DNA from: a virus
DNA length: 23,380 nucleotides
Strand: one strand, 5' to 3'
IMG/VR virus record: IMGVR_UViG_3300032516_000202
Location: 1 to 23,380 of that record
Under the pieces are notes generated by a model, which saw only the letters and a list, made by a program, of their open reading frames with translations, was not told the DNA's origin and searched no databases. Positions 15,775 through 22,890 of the stretch are shown here, one piece after another. Position numbers and translations under genes: made by a program. Positions within the stretch are counted from its first letter, which is position 1; every line of letters starts with the position of its first letter.

Positions 15775-16251
15775 TCACCTCAATTCTAACCTTCTGTCTA
15801 TAAGACTCTTGAACTCTTCTTCCCGAGATCCAGCGAGCTGCCGAAGCTTGACTTCTTTCATTTCCTCGGCGCCAACGAGTCCTTTCCTGCTCTTCTGAAC
15901 AGAGACTTCGACGTTTTTCTCCATTTCCGTCTCAGTGCTCTTTATGCCCGGAGGCGTTCCAAAAAGCTTCGGCTCGTTAGGTGCAGGTGCCTGGACTGTA
16001 ACAATCGGCGTTCCAGTCGCAACTGCGGGCTGAATGGCGTAGAAGTCAAAACTCTTGCCACAATCGGGGCAGGAGAACTTTCCAAGGGACTTTTCAGTTT
16101 CCTTGTCCTTCTTCTTTTCTTTGGCTTCCTGCTCGCCCTTTTCAGGCTCTTTGTGCTCGCTCTTGGTCACAGGAGAGACTTCAGGAGCTTCTGGTTTATG
16201 CCCACCGATAGCGACTTCTGCGCCAACGGACGGGGTTTCAGCTTTCTCCAT
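15775..16251 (-). CDS. Nested in-frame scaffold protein (158 aa), internal start
   Basis: Within the protease gene, codon 187 is an ATG preceded by GGAGATGAT and ACG, matching the ribosome-binding site and spacing used for the tail chaperone gene. The encoded residues, TKGDDT then MEKAETP, fall exactly at the boundary between protease and scaffold domains. The separate product would hold the Glu/Lys-rich segment, the CPDC knuckle and the C-terminal helix. In lambda the scaffold Nu3 is made in this way from inside gene C. Expression is inferred from the site alone. Confidence 0.55.
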   Translation of the reverse strand: MEKAETPSVGAEVAIGGHKPEAPEVSPVTKSEHKEPEKGEQEAKEKKKDKETEKSLGKFSCPDCGKSFDFYAIQPAVATGTPIVTVQAPAPNEPKLFGTPPGIKSTETEMEKNVEVSVQKSRKGLVGAEEMKEVKLRQLAGSREEEFKSLIDRRLELR

Positions 16252-16809
16252 CGTATCATCTCCTTTGGTAAGCGACTCCACAAACAACGATTTCGCCATG
16301 CGCGTCATCATCGCGTCCGGGTTCGCGCCAATTCCAACTATTGATCCTTCAAGGGCTTTCACCTCATCTATGATGGTGATGTCCTTCTGAACGGAGTCAA
16401 AAAACTTGGTGATCGTCTTGATTTTCTTTCCACCAATGCTCATGCACTTGAGGACTCCCTCATTGACTTGAGTGACAACGTCCTGAATTCCGGCTGCCTT
16501 TGAAGGTTTCACCCGGAGCTTGAGAAAGGTCTTGGACACTCCATCCTTGTCCTTTCCTTTTTCGGTCCAGGCTTTAGTAGTCTTTCCAACACCAAGGCCC
16601 TTGTGATCATGGTTGAAGAACACTGTGGAATTTTCCATCAGATCCGTTGCAGCCATCTCAAGCGCCTTTTCCGAAAGGCATTCGTCGTCATAGTCTATCC
16701 CAGTGGAAGAAAGGATACCCTCCCAATAAGTCTCGCCATCTTCCCCTTTGATCAGGTCGATGGAGCCAGTCTTGTAGAAGATATCCTTATCGTTTTCCAT
16801 TGACGGCAT
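15775..16809 (-). CDS. Capsid maturation protease fused to scaffold (344 aa)
   Basis: HK97-type prohead protease (U35-like) in residues about 10-185. It cleaves the scaffold and the capsid protein N-terminus during head maturation. The catalytic His is H67 in FFNHDHKGLGVGK, and the nucleophile is S124 in KCMSIGG, in the family pattern of an NHD motif followed by an S-I-G turn. From about 187 the protein is a Lys/Glu-rich, flexible scaffold with one zinc-knuckle half (CPDC, C247 and C250) and a charged C-terminal helix. An internal start appears to make this scaffold alone. The ATG at 16809 follows TTAGGTGATTGA. It ends 5 bases before the capsid gene start. Fusion of protease and scaffold is known in other tailed viruses. 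Confidence 0.88.
   Translation of the reverse strand: MPSMENDKDIFYKTGSIDLIKGEDGETYWEGILSSTGIDYDDECLSEKALEMAATDLMENSTVFFNHDHKGLGVGKTTKAWTEKGKDKDGVSKTFLKLRVKPSKAAGIQDVVTQVNEGVLKCMSIGGKKIKTITKFFDSVQKDITIIDEVKALEGSIVGIGANPDAMMTRMAKSLFVESLTKGDDTMEKAETPSVGAEVAIGGHKPEAPEVSPVTKSEHKEPEKGEQEAKEKKKDKETEKSLGKFSCPDCGKSFDFYAIQPAVATGTPIVTVQAPAPNEPKLFGTPPGIKSTETEMEKNVEVSVQKSRKGLVGAEEMKEVKLRQLAGSREEEFKSLIDRRLELR
16255..16263 (-). promoter_or_regulatory. Internal ribosome-binding site for the nested scaffold
   Basis: The coding strand reads GGAGATGAT, three bases before an in-frame ATG, inside the protease gene. The same nine bases precede the first tail chaperone gene at nearly the same distance. Most genuine starts in this window use GAGGTGA, GGTGAT or GGAGG sites, so this is within the local norm. 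Confidence 0.6.
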
Positions 16810-16817
16810 TCAATCAC

Positions 16818-17843
16818 CTAAGTCCTCAATACCTGGAATGATCCTGCTTCCTGCCAGTTGTTCGCCATCAACATCGTTGTGGGAACCTTGTTGTCTGCAG
16901 TTGCACCGAATGATTTACCAGTGAAACCAAAGTCGTTTCCGGTGATTACTCCGATACACCCAGTACCCAACGTCAAACACTCTGCGTTTGTCCCTGAGTT
17001 AAGTGCGGGGTAGCAGGTAAAACAGTTGTTCCGAATTATCAATCCGCTGATCCCGTCTGCAGCTACATAGATGTTGGTGTCAACACTCGTAGTCGGCCCA
17101 CTGAATATGTTGTCCTCGATCACAACATCCTGCACAACACCGTCAGAAGTTCCCTTCATGACAATATCGCCTACGTTCTTGTAGAAACGATTGCCTTTAA
17201 TCAGCGTCTGCCATGCTCCACCAAGTGCAGTCCACTGTATTGCGCCACCAGTCGCTGCGTTGGTCGCAGTTGTGCCGACACAGTTCTTGAAGTAGCAGCC
17301 GTATATCGTGGTTCCGAAAGCAGATTTTGTCTCAGCACTTCCCGAATCATCATCAAGGAGAATGCCTCCACCTGTGCCTCCGGCTCCGTTGATGCAGAGA
17401 TTCGCTATGAGGCAACCGGGTGCCCTGATCGTCAGGACTGGGCTCGTGGTAGTTGCTCCGATCTTGAGCTGTGGGAGTCCACCCTGAGTCCTTCCGCGGT
17501 TCACTCCGATTATCGAAAGGCGGTCTGTAGCTGGCGGGATTATTATGTTCTCAGTGTAGTTTCCCGGATCAGATCCTCCTGTCCCTATCTTGATCGATTC
17601 AACGAAAATCGTGTCACCGCTGGACGCAGCCGTCACCGCAGTCTGAATAAGTGCAAAGGCAGTCGCCCAACCCTTTCCATCGTTTGCAGCACTCCCAGTG
17701 TTGCCATCAACATACCACACATTCGCATGGGCATTCACTCCAGCGAGTCCCCCAGTAAAAGTGACTTGCTGGTCCCAAGTGTACGGACCCTTTGAATAAG
17801 GCGGTGATGCTCCGCCTCCGTTTATTCCTCTCAAACCTTCCAT
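16818..17843 (-). CDS. Right-handed parallel beta-helix protein in the head operon (341 aa)
   Basis: Residues about 40-85 (WYVDGNTGSAANDG, then GWATAFALIQTAVTAASSGD) match the well-known opening of pectate-lyase-like beta-helix proteins. Later repeats follow the coil pattern, for example LTIRAPGCLIANLCINGAGG, IYGCYFKNCVG, LIKGNRFYKN, VVIEDNIFSG and LIIRNNCFT. No catalytic residues can be assigned. The N-terminus before residue 35 is Gly/Pro-rich (GINGGGASPPYSKG) and may anchor it. The start is the ATG at 17843, with GAGGTGA six bases upstream. Beta-helix proteins of phages are often trimeric tailspikes or fibres that bind or cleave glycans. Its place between a small head protein and the protease suggests it decorates the head, but that is inference. 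Confidence 0.8.
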   Translation of the reverse strand: MEGLRGINGGGASPPYSKGPYTWDQQVTFTGGLAGVNAHANVWYVDGNTGSAANDGKGWATAFALIQTAVTAASSGDTIFVESIKIGTGGSDPGNYTENIIIPPATDRLSIIGVNRGRTQGGLPQLKIGATTTSPVLTIRAPGCLIANLCINGAGGTGGGILLDDDSGSAETKSAFGTTIYGCYFKNCVGTTATNAATGGAIQWTALGGAWQTLIKGNRFYKNVGDIVMKGTSDGVVQDVVIEDNIFSGPTTSVDTNIYVAADGISGLIIRNNCFTCYPALNSGTNAECLTLGTGCIGVITGNDFGFTGKSFGATADNKVPTTMLMANNWQEAGSFQVLRT

Positions 17844-17865
17844 AAATTTCACCTCGTATTCTTAG

Positions 17866-18108
17866 TTACCGCCCTATCACAAGGAGGTAAAATATCCCGG
17901 TTCCTCCGATTATCGAAATCCTGTTAGACGACACCGACACACAACTCGCCGTTGCAGATGAGTATGCTTCGGTCAAGAAGACTGCGTCGACGGTTCCGAA
18001 TGGAACGTCAAGATAGTCTCCTGACTGAGTTGTGGTTACGTTATAGGCTATTGCTCCGGGAAGCGCAAAATTTGTCGTTGTATTTTTAGTTACTGCTGCA
18101 GCGGTCAT
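17866..18108 (-). CDS. Small beta-rich protein, first gene of the head operon (80 aa)
   Basis: Starts MTAAAVTKNTTTNFALPG and is mainly beta. Its C-terminal half (TQSGDYLDVPFGTVDAVFLT, then ISIIGGTGIFYLLVIGR) resembles the tandem 92-residue proteins (SSDYITLSTATL, then SCLVIGTR), so it may be a distant third paralogue. AGAGGTG precedes the ATG at good spacing, and the expected transcript start from promoter B is about 20 bases upstream. As a first gene of the head unit it should be strongly made. A decoration role is plausible but not shown. Confidence 0.75.
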   Translation of the reverse strand: MTAAAVTKNTTTNFALPGAIAYNVTTTQSGDYLDVPFGTVDAVFLTEAYSSATASCVSVSSNRISIIGGTGIFYLLVIGR

Positions 18109-18129
18109 GTAAACGCACCTCTTTTAGAT

Positions 18130-18169
18130 ATCTACTCCAAATTGTTTTCTACTATTTAAAGGTTCCTAT
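18130..18169 (-). promoter_or_regulatory. Promoter B (head operon), archaeal TATA type
   Basis: The TATA box TTTAAATA is at 18153-18160 on the coding strand, preceded by ATAGGAACC and followed by GTAGAAAACAATTTGGAGTA. The expected transcript start is near 18129, leaving a 5' leader of about 20 bases that holds the AGAGGTG ribosome-binding site. All 40 bases match promoter C. It lies right after the stop of the 27-residue microprotein, separating the packaging and head units. Confidence 0.87.
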
Positions 18170-18171
18170 TC

Positions 18172-18255
18172 TCAACCATCGTTCATCGGCTTGTATTTTG
18201 GGCGCACGATGTAATGCTTCTTACAGCATGGGCAGAAGCGCCCGACTTTTTTCAT
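18172..18255 (-). CDS. Possible Cys-rich (zinc-knuckle-like) microprotein (27 aa)
   Basis: Begins MKKVGRFCPCCKKHYIVRP. C8, C10, C11 and H14 form a single knuckle of the kind seen in zinc ribbons, with many Lys/Arg residues around. A full ribbon would need a second knuckle, so it would have to dimerise or bind another protein. The ATG overlaps the stop of the membrane-protein gene by four bases, which suggests translational coupling; no ribosome-binding site is visible. It fills what would otherwise be a gap before promoter B. The overlap and sensible composition support it, but an ORF this short could be chance. Confidence 0.45.
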   Translation of the reverse strand: MKKVGRFCPCCKKHYIVRPKYKPMNDG

Positions 18256-18524
18256 TTTGCTTGTGCTTGATTTGCGAACCACAACACCACAGTTCCGAGC
18301 CACCCTATCAACCCAACTAAACCCGCATACGCCATAGTCCGTAAGCCCCTCGTCTCCTCGGCGATGTTTTCTATTTTAACACTGTGTTCACTACAGGGAA
18401 AAACATCAAGTTTTTTTTCTATTCTATCTAGGCGTTCCAGTATCTGAGAGTGTTCAACGTCGTTTCTTTCTCGGATGTTATCAAACTTTATGCACAACTC
18501 TCTAATCGTGACTTTCCCGTTCAT
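18252..18524 (-). CDS. Coiled-coil protein with C-terminal membrane segment, XhlA-like (90 aa)
   Basis: The topology is a helical, heptad-like N-terminal region (FDNIRERNDVEHSQILERLD, continuing to about residue 40), a short linker with one Cys, and one membrane segment near the C-terminus (GLVGLIGWLGTVVLWFA). This layout recalls the phage hemolysin XhlA family, which assists holins, but sequence identity is not evident. Start at 18524 (MNGKVTIREL) is favoured: GGAGG lies nine bases before it, whereas it is too close to the ATG at 18530. The gene overlaps the end of the portal gene by about 23 bases. It could serve lysis, membrane attachment of the packaging complex or an unknown purpose. Confidence 0.72.
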   Translation of the reverse strand: MNGKVTIRELCIKFDNIRERNDVEHSQILERLDRIEKKLDVFPCSEHSVKIENIAEETRGLRTMAYAGLVGLIGWLGTVVLWFANQAQAK

Positions 18525-20943
18525 GGGCATCCTCCTCCATTTGGTTAGTTCCTTTATAGAAAGTGGCTAAGTTCTTGCTTTCAGGAAATTCAAACTGGCT
18601 GATGAAACGAGTTAGCCGTTCACGCACTTCTTTGTCGTGCCTAACTATTTCTTTGTCTTTAGGAACGTCGACGTCATTCGATGCCCAGACAACTCTCCCA
18701 AGTACATCGACCTCGTCACGCTCGGGATTCTTGTTTGCTTCACGCTCAGGCTCGCCTTTGTTTTCTGCAGGGTTCTGCCCTTTCTGCGGGACGTCTTGGC
18801 TGTCTTTCGGGAAGACGCGGTCTGTATTCAGATCGAGTGCATTCGTTATCGGATTGTAAGCATACTGCATGATTTCCCTTGATCTCTCTTCAAGGACAGC
18901 TGCGAGCTGGTGTTCTGGCTTCTCGACATGAAATTGAGTTGCGCCAAAGGGATTTCTCACTTCGCGGTCCCGGATGGTCACGTCGTGGGGAGTGATCTCC
19001 TGCTGTTCGTTGGAAGTCTGCGAGGTCCCCGGCTTTTCGCTCGGTATCTGTGCTCCGAGGAATTGCTCACGAGCCATCCTGAGCCTCATTCGCTCCGGGT
19101 TAAAATCAGGAGTGGACTGAGAGAGTGATTTCTTCCGATTGTGGTCGAGCCATATTGTGTCGATTTCCTCGTCGGACATTGTTGGATGCTCCCGGCGCTC
19201 TTTCTGCCACTCTTCTGTTTCCCGCATCCGTTTGTCTTCAGGACCATAAGGTTTCGAAGAATAAGAATCAGGGCGAATGGATTTGTTCTGCATCTGCTGG
19301 TCGGTGTTTCGAGCTTCGGCATTTGATCCCCGGTCTTCCTTCGTCCTGGGATCAGAGTAACCAGCAGCGTTCATCTGGTAATTTAGCTTTTCGGAAGGCT
19401 TTGGCGGAGAAGGCATTTGATTCATCATTGGCTGTTCTCCGTCCTTTTTCTTTTCCCCTTCCTCGCCTTCTTCAGGTTCGTCATCCATAAGAGGGAGTTT
19501 CATCTTTGCCCGGATCTCGTTGAACGTAGCAAGGCGCCTGCCGTATTCATCTATCATGCCAGTCATCGGAACCAGCAAAGAAGCGGTTTGCGCGTCCTTC
19601 AGCTCTTCACGATTGTTATCTTCGATGAATTCGAAGATTACGTCATCGAAACCGAAATTCTCCTTCGTGAAGAATTGCTTGTTGAGCATGTCTGCGATTA
19701 CGTTCTTGAGCCCGCGGATCTTCCTGTCGAATGCTTCGAGCTGAACCTGTGCGTTGGATCGGTTGGAGCCGTCAGTCTCTCCGAGAAAGACTCCTGGGAC
19801 TCCAATCGCCGAGATGATATTTTTCTTGTAGTATTTCAAGAGGTCGGCGAACTGCATATCTGTGTTCGAAGGCATGAGCTGTTCCGCTTTCATGCCCGGG
19901 TCGGAAGAGGTCAAGACGATGTCCTGCTGCGGTTGAAGCGTTGCGAGCTGATTCTGGATTCGGACGAGCTGCGCTTCGTTCAGGTTCGGAATCATGTAGA
20001 CCATTCTTGGAATGGCTCCTCTCTTGAAGTAATCCGAATTGAAGCGTTCCGCGTGCTGCTTTGCCTGCAAGCTCTCAATCACTGAAACAAGGGGGGAGTG
20101 CCCGTATTGCCTGCCCCCGATGTTGTTCAGTGAGAGATGAGCCATTTCGTTGGGGTAGAAGTCTACACGCCTGTGAAGAACACGCTGAATATATTTAATC
20201 GTCTCACCGTGTTCGTTGTAGTCTATGCGAATAGTCGAAGCATCTGCAACGTAGAATTCCCTAACAAGCCCGGTTTGCGGTTTTTCATAGACGGACACGC
20301 TGTTGACCTTGTGCATGTTCGTCTGGATCTTTCCTTTGTTGTCAGAATCAAGAGAACAGCCTGGGCATCCATGCCACCCGCACTCGTATTCGTTTATTTT
20401 TTCTTTTGTGATGGTGAATGTCTCATCTGGATCAGCGACCTTCACAGTTTTTTCGAGCGAATCATAAGGCGACGCGTAAATCTTTGCGAGGTCTTTGCTA
20501 CTCTTGATATCTTTTGTTTGCGTCTGGTCCCTTCCAAGTTCAAGATAAGCATCGCCAAAAATAAAGAACTGATAGGTGACATCGCGCAAGGCCCGAGAGA
20601 ACTCATTTTTGGTGAGCAGTTTCGTTAGAACTTTTTGGTGGAGCTTCTTCCCTCCCTTCAGGCGATAGCCGTCTCCGACTATTCCTTCGACGAGAAGATT
20701 CACACAGCCGAAAACAATAGGATCCTCAAGAAACATTTTCCAGAGCAATTTGTAGTTGACAGGCTGGCTTTGGCCCCAATAAGTGTTCCGAAACGAGGAA
20801 TAGTCCGGGACAAGGCGATCTGCGCTCTTCGACAAATCGACGTGATATCCTTGCTTGGTGAGGAAGGCTGTCGCTGAGGCAGTGGCATCTGCGGTAGTTG
20901 GGAGTCGCATCGCCTTCAAGTCATTCGCTTTTAGCCATTCCAT
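18502..20943 (-). CDS. Portal protein with long C-terminal extension (813 aa)
   Basis: Forms the dodecameric DNA entry channel at one capsid vertex. The core at about 50-490 shows portal features: FLEDPIVFGCVNLLVEGIVG, the FFIFGDAYLEL strand, HLSLNNIGGRQYGHSPL with the adjacent helix, the KRGAIPRMVYMIPN strand and the SAIGVPGVFLGETDGSNRSN segment. An insert near 188-196 holds C188, H191, C193 and C196 (CGWHGCPGC) and could bind zinc. After residue 490 come an acidic/Lys-rich linker (DDEPEEGEEGEKKKDGE) and about 300 polar residues of unknown role; many portals are 400-550 residues. The ATG abuts the large terminase stop with no gap, and GGTGAT precedes it. Confidence 0.9.
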   Translation of the reverse strand: MEWLKANDLKAMRLPTTADATASATAFLTKQGYHVDLSKSADRLVPDYSSFRNTYWGQSQPVNYKLLWKMFLEDPIVFGCVNLLVEGIVGDGYRLKGGKKLHQKVLTKLLTKNEFSRALRDVTYQFFIFGDAYLELGRDQTQTKDIKSSKDLAKIYASPYDSLEKTVKVADPDETFTITKEKINEYECGWHGCPGCSLDSDNKGKIQTNMHKVNSVSVYEKPQTGLVREFYVADASTIRIDYNEHGETIKYIQRVLHRRVDFYPNEMAHLSLNNIGGRQYGHSPLVSVIESLQAKQHAERFNSDYFKRGAIPRMVYMIPNLNEAQLVRIQNQLATLQPQQDIVLTSSDPGMKAEQLMPSNTDMQFADLLKYYKKNIISAIGVPGVFLGETDGSNRSNAQVQLEAFDRKIRGLKNVIADMLNKQFFTKENFGFDDVIFEFIEDNNREELKDAQTASLLVPMTGMIDEYGRRLATFNEIRAKMKLPLMDDEPEEGEEGEKKKDGEQPMMNQMPSPPKPSEKLNYQMNAAGYSDPRTKEDRGSNAEARNTDQQMQNKSIRPDSYSSKPYGPEDKRMRETEEWQKERREHPTMSDEEIDTIWLDHNRKKSLSQSTPDFNPERMRLRMAREQFLGAQIPSEKPGTSQTSNEQQEITPHDVTIRDREVRNPFGATQFHVEKPEHQLAAVLEERSREIMQYAYNPITNALDLNTDRVFPKDSQDVPQKGQNPAENKGEPEREANKNPERDEVDVLGRVVWASNDVDVPKDKEIVRHDKEVRERLTRFISQFEFPESKNLATFYKGTNQMEEDAHERESHD

Positions 20944-22371
20944 TCAAATCACCAGCAGTGGACCGTCTCCCCATAATGTCGGGATATTTGGATAGACGCT
21001 GTCTTTTTTTGCGTATTCCGTGATTGGTCCTTTATCGAAAATCGGTTTCTCTGCTCCGACAACGTTGCAGTATGTTCCGACAGAAATCGGGAGAAATGCG
21101 AGTGCAAGCGATATTACGCAATCGTCGTGCTTTCCTTTCGCTGCTTTCATCTTCAAATTCTGGGTTTCCTCATTCAGCTCGAATTGATAATATCGAAGCT
21201 CGTCCTCGAGCGTCCTGTTCTGGTTGGAGAAACGAATTCGCCCCCTCTCGAAGCCAAGACGAAGAGTGTTGATCAATGAGATCTTCGCTGGCATCGAGAA
21301 TGTGAATCCTTCTGCTGCCGGGAGGTTCTCGCAGATGGATTCAGTGGGGCCTACGCCGACTCCGGTTTCATCCACGGTGATTCTAAGTGGATTGAACTGG
21401 GCAGCGATCGCAAAAACTCTTTCTACAACAAAGGAGTAAGGGCGGTTGTTGAAACGTTCACAATAAACAACCGAGCACTCGGAGGGGTTAGTCCCGTCGA
21501 TGACTGTGATAACTGTAAAGTCATAGGTCTTAGCAACGTCGATCCCAATATAATACGCGTGTCCAGGTATTCGTTCATAGGATTCATGGTATTCCTCCAT
21601 CGCCCGATTGATATATTCCCACTTGAAGACGCAGAGTTGGTCGTCGATGAACTCGCCGAGCCACTCAGTCCGGAATTCGATGTCGAGCATCTTCTCTTTC
21701 TGCTTTTCCACGAAAGAATGCGAGATGTGCGGATTCGCCGTCGAGGGGAACTGCCAGGACTTGAATCCTCCTTTCTGGTCCCTCCCGAGCTCGAACATAT
21801 TGAAGAAGTCGTTTCTGCCCTTCGGAGTGGAAATGACGACCATCTCCCCGTCGTAGTCCGCAAGAAGGGGCATGATGACTGGATCGATTATTCCGTCCTT
21901 CACATAAGCAGCTTCGTCAATAAAAATGCGGTGGGCGTGATGCCCACGGATGTAGTCTGGGTTTTTGGTTGTCCTTGCATGGATCTCGGAGCCGTTGACG
22001 AAAGAGATGAACGGGAAGTTCGCGCGGGAAATCTTCTCGACAGTGTTTCGCAGGAATTCCGTTTTAGTTGCGAAGCGGACAAGAGTTTCGAAGATGATGT
22101 TTGCCTGGTCCTGCGTCGCCGAAATGATGAATTGGGTAGAAGCGTTCTTGGTCAATGCGAAGTAGAGAAGGTCAACTGAGCACATTTCAGATTTTCCGAA
22201 ACGGCGCCCTGCGGAGACGACCTTGTATTTTGATTTGTCGAGCATGATTTGCTCCTGCGCCTTGTGAGCCGTCCAGTTTAGGTGCTGCCTGCCGAAGGCT
22301 ACTGCGCCATTCCATTTCATGTCAAGCAGTGCTTTCACTGAATTTCTAGGTTGCCTGGGGTCTGTTTCCAT
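20944..22371 (-). CDS. terL: Large terminase subunit, ATPase and nuclease (475 aa)
   Basis: Motor that cuts concatemeric DNA and pumps it through the portal. The ATPase domain has Walker A SAGRRFGKS (53-61), Walker B IFIDEAAY with D152 and E153, and coupling motif VVISTPKG (178-185). The RNase H-like nuclease domain has metal-binding acids D278 (IGIDVAK), D334 (ITVDETG) and D416/D417 (GKHDDCV). All key residues are intact and the length is normal. The gene overlaps the end of the preceding small gene by 37 bases in another frame. A GGAG precedes the ATG closely. The symbol is used generically for the family. Confidence 0.97.
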   Translation of the reverse strand: METDPRQPRNSVKALLDMKWNGAVAFGRQHLNWTAHKAQEQIMLDKSKYKVVSAGRRFGKSEMCSVDLLYFALTKNASTQFIISATQDQANIIFETLVRFATKTEFLRNTVEKISRANFPFISFVNGSEIHARTTKNPDYIRGHHAHRIFIDEAAYVKDGIIDPVIMPLLADYDGEMVVISTPKGRNDFFNMFELGRDQKGGFKSWQFPSTANPHISHSFVEKQKEKMLDIEFRTEWLGEFIDDQLCVFKWEYINRAMEEYHESYERIPGHAYYIGIDVAKTYDFTVITVIDGTNPSECSVVYCERFNNRPYSFVVERVFAIAAQFNPLRITVDETGVGVGPTESICENLPAAEGFTFSMPAKISLINTLRLGFERGRIRFSNQNRTLEDELRYYQFELNEETQNLKMKAAKGKHDDCVISLALAFLPISVGTYCNVVGAEKPIFDKGPITEYAKKDSVYPNIPTLWGDGPLLVI

Positions 22372-22847
22372 TTCTCCAGCTCCTTCAGCTTTTGCTCTAT
22401 CGCTTCAACCTCTGGGGCGTTTATCCCGAGGATATCAGTGCGATTTATGTTCACGGTCCGTCCCTTGAGGGCTTCCTGAACCCGCAGGTATCCGTGAACG
22501 AGAGTGCGAAGGAGGGCGACGGAATTCTTTGTGGACTTTCCGCCTGCATCGATTAGGTGAAGGTCCATCTCGACCTCAAATTTAGCCAGGAGGCGAATCG
22601 CGCGATCAACATTTTCGTCCCCGGTGACTTGCATCGTCTTGAACTTCTCGATGAACTTCTCTGCCCGGAGCTGGCAGCCTGTATTCGAAGGGTCTATGGA
22701 AGGCTGGTAAGGGCAAGAGTCTCTTATGTTGCATTTCTCACAGGAGTACATCAGGTAGTCCGTATAGTCATCAGTAAGGAGTTTCTTCTTTTTCTCGTCC
22801 TGTGCCTGGAGCTGCGTAGCGCGACGCTCTCGGTAATACTCGTCCAT
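22335..22847 (-). CDS. Putative small terminase subunit with Cys cluster (170 aa)
   Basis: Directly before the large terminase, where DNA-recognising small subunits are normally encoded. The N-terminus is charged and helical. Cys residues C36, C39, C45 and C58 (CEKCNIRDSC, then TGC) form a possible zinc or Fe-S site. The rest is mainly helix: VDRAIRLLAKFEVEMDLHLI, VALLRTLVHGYLRVQEALKG, NINRTDILGIN and a final EAIEQKLKELEKW coiled coil. A central helical oligomerisation domain fits small terminases, but the Cys cluster is unusual for them. The first T of the TATA box in promoter A lies 31 bases before the ATG, so the mRNA probably begins at or next to the start codon; there is no ribosome-binding site. 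Confidence 0.7.
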   Translation of the reverse strand: MDEYYRERRATQLQAQDEKKKKLLTDDYTDYLMYSCEKCNIRDSCPYQPSIDPSNTGCQLRAEKFIEKFKTMQVTGDENVDRAIRLLAKFEVEMDLHLIDAGGKSTKNSVALLRTLVHGYLRVQEALKGRTVNINRTDILGINAPEVEAIEQKLKELEKWKQTPGNLEIQ

Positions 22848-22856
22848 GGGTACTTG

Positions 22857-22881
22857 AAATTGTTTTCTACTATTTAAAGGT
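22857..22881 (-). promoter_or_regulatory. Promoter A (packaging operon), archaeal TATA type
   Basis: The TATA box TTTAAATA is at 22871-22878 on the coding strand. The block from ACC before the box to AACAATTT after it, 25 bp, is identical to promoters B and C; flanks differ. The expected transcript start falls at about 22847, the A of the ATG of the putative small terminase gene. Confidence 0.85.
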
Positions 22882-22890
22882 ATCGAAAAA

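Noticed and set aside
11521-18169. The 40-bp direct repeat as attachment site, transposon end or CRISPR repeat
   Set aside because: Both copies, and the shorter third, contain an archaeal TATA box at the right distance from a gene start and have unequal, gene-filled intervals. Promoter duplication explains them better.
18409-18422. A-rich run in the membrane-protein gene as a second frameshift site
   Set aside because: The other frames give no sensible extension, and the run simply encodes Glu-Lys-Lys in the coiled coil.
19417-20085. A 222-codon plus-strand open frame opposite the portal gene
   Set aside because: Antisense of conserved portal sequence, with unlikely composition and no ribosome-binding site I could support.
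21559-22179. A 206-codon plus-strand open frame opposite the large terminase
   Set aside because: Opposite the conserved terminase core with intact catalytic motifs; its openness follows from the codon use of that gene.
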